DNA from: Micromonospora fulviviridis
GTDB lineage: Bacteria; Actinomycetota; Actinomycetes; Mycobacteriales; Micromonosporaceae
Assembly (NCBI RefSeq): GCF_014648395.1
Contig: NZ_BMRA01000001.1
Coordinates: 947,810-979,867, forward strand
DNA: 32,058 nt
Direction of reading: 5' to 3'
Shown: piece after piece, positions 31,369 through 32,058 of the stretch
Layout of the letters: each line of letters begins with the position of its first letter
How positions within the stretch are numbered: position 1 is the stretch's first letter
Made by a program: the position numbers and the translations under genes
The notes under the pieces: model-generated
What the model was told of the DNA's origin: nothing
Database searches by the model: none
What the model saw: only the letters and a program-made list of their open reading frames with translations

Positions 31369-32043
31369 ATGAACGACCTGCTCCTCACCGACGAACTGGT
31401 CCTGCTCGCCCACGACGACGGCGGTGCCAACCGGCTCGGCCGGCCGCACCTGGACTATGGCCTCGCCGGGGCGGTCCTGCTGGAGCTGGCCCTGGCCGGC
31501 CGGGTCGAGGTGACCGACGGCCGGCTGGCGGTGACCGATCCCACCCCGACCGGCGTGCCGCTGCTGGACCGGGCGCTCGCCACCGTCGCCGGGGACCGGC
31601 CGCGCAAGCCGAAGGACTGGATCAGCAGGCTGGGCAAGGGCCTGCCGGACCGGGTGCTCGACGGGCTGGTCGAGGCCGGGGTGCTGCGCCGCGAGTCGGA
31701 CCGGGTGCTGTGGGTGTTCCCGCGTACCCGCTATCCCTCGCCGACCGGCGCGGAGCCGGCGGTGGAGACGGCGGCCCGGGAGCGGATGGTCGCCGCGCTG
31801 GCCGGCGACGGCCCGGTGGACGCCCGGACGGCCGCGCTGCTCACCCTGACCCGGGCGGTCGGCCTGGACCGGAAGCTCTTCCGTGCGCTGCCGAAGGACC
31901 GGGTCAAGGCTCGCCTGGCCGAGATCGCCGCGGGCGACTGGGCCTCCGCGGCCACCAGGAAGGCGATCGAGGAGACGCAGGCCGCCGTGCTGGTCGCCAC
32001 GACCGCCGCCACGGCCGCTATCGCGACCACCACGGTCTCCTGA
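31369..32043 (+). CDS. GPP34 (Golgi phosphoprotein 3)-like protein
   Basis: 224 residues, soluble and mainly helical, of the GPP34 family. The hallmark is the N-terminal LLLTDELVLLAHDD, then YGLAGAVLLELALAGRVEV and LPDRVLDGLVEAGVLRRE. In eukaryotes the family binds phosphatidylinositol 4-phosphate; in actinobacteria the role is not established. The C-terminus ends in an Ala/Thr-rich tail (TTAATAAIATTTVS). TAGCGT (31356-31361) ends 7 nt before the ATG, so the mRNA is probably leaderless. It is divergent from the CNNM pair with almost no intergenic space, so the promoters overlap the neighbouring 5' region. Confidence 0.85.
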   Translation: MNDLLLTDELVLLAHDDGGANRLGRPHLDYGLAGAVLLELALAGRVEVTDGRLAVTDPTPTGVPLLDRALATVAGDRPRKPKDWISRLGKGLPDRVLDGLVEAGVLRRESDRVLWVFPRTRYPSPTGAEPAVETAARERMVAALAGDGPVDARTAALLTLTRAVGLDRKLFRALPKDRVKARLAEIAAGDWASAATRKAIEETQAAVLVATTAATAAIATTTVS

Positions 32044-32058
32044 CCGACGACGGCGGCG

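Noticed and set aside
29201..31372. 723-residue open frame on the forward strand
   Set aside because: Runs antisense across both CNNM genes; composition only, no motif.
1..32058. CRISPR array, rRNA or complete transposon
   Set aside because: No regularly spaced repeats, no rRNA sequence and no transposase motif were found on either strand.

Overview
The window is about 32 kb of very GC-rich actinobacterial chromosome. The strong G/C third-position bias, frequent GTG starts, a FadE-type acyl-CoA dehydrogenase, a bifunctional-type dCTP deaminase, an F420/flavin LLM oxidoreductase, a c-di-AMP (ydaO) leader on an NlpC/P60 hydrolase and many leaderless genes suggest a member of the Micromonosporaceae, Micromonospora-like. 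That placement is an inference from gene content; no database was searched.

Layout. (1) 0-4 kb, minus strand: acyl-CoA dehydrogenase behind a two-copy palindromic operator, a membrane SpoIIE-type phosphatase and an RlpA-like wall protein. (2) 4-15.8 kb: mostly short, individually expressed accessory metabolism and regulation genes. These are a phosphoribosyltransferase, questin-oxidase-like protein, alpha/beta hydrolase, ASCH protein, LLM oxidoreductase, a MerR-PP2C fusion divergent from PadR plus a membrane protein, NUDIX, LysR divergent from a DUF1801/VOC pair, an aldo/keto reductase with a MerR-type promoter, GNAT, DUF899 and a nucleotidyltransferase. (3) 15.8-21.7 kb: an accessory zone with orphan membrane proteins, MOSC, a SUKH-like protein, peptidase E and two small unknown genes. 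It ends in two decayed tyrosine integrases and a duplicated 3' half of tRNA-Gly(CCC), which is the scar of tandem integrations at that tRNA. (4) 21.9-24.2 kb: secreted M43 metalloprotease, PPOX-family protein and dcd. (5) 24.2-28.9 kb: a cell-wall hydrolase cluster of two paralogous NlpC/P60 proteins and a lytic-transglycosylase/amidase protein; one NlpC gene carries the c-di-AMP riboswitch and the other a different folded leader. (6) 28.9-32 kb: two overlapping CNNM/CorC-type membrane proteins divergent from a GPP34 protein.

Themes. About half of the genes start 6-8 nt after a TAnnnT-like -10 box and are probably leaderless. Regulation is readable at several promoters: the acyl-CoA dehydrogenase dyads, the back-to-back MerR-PP2C/PadR promoters, the LysR T-N11-A box, the MerR dyad before the aldo/keto reductase, and the riboswitch. 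The least ordinary items are the MerR-PP2C fusion with its own internal Shine-Dalgarno, the structured leader of the second NlpC/P60 gene, and the tRNA-Gly integration scar with a GTCAAG/CTTGAC-bounded non-coding block.
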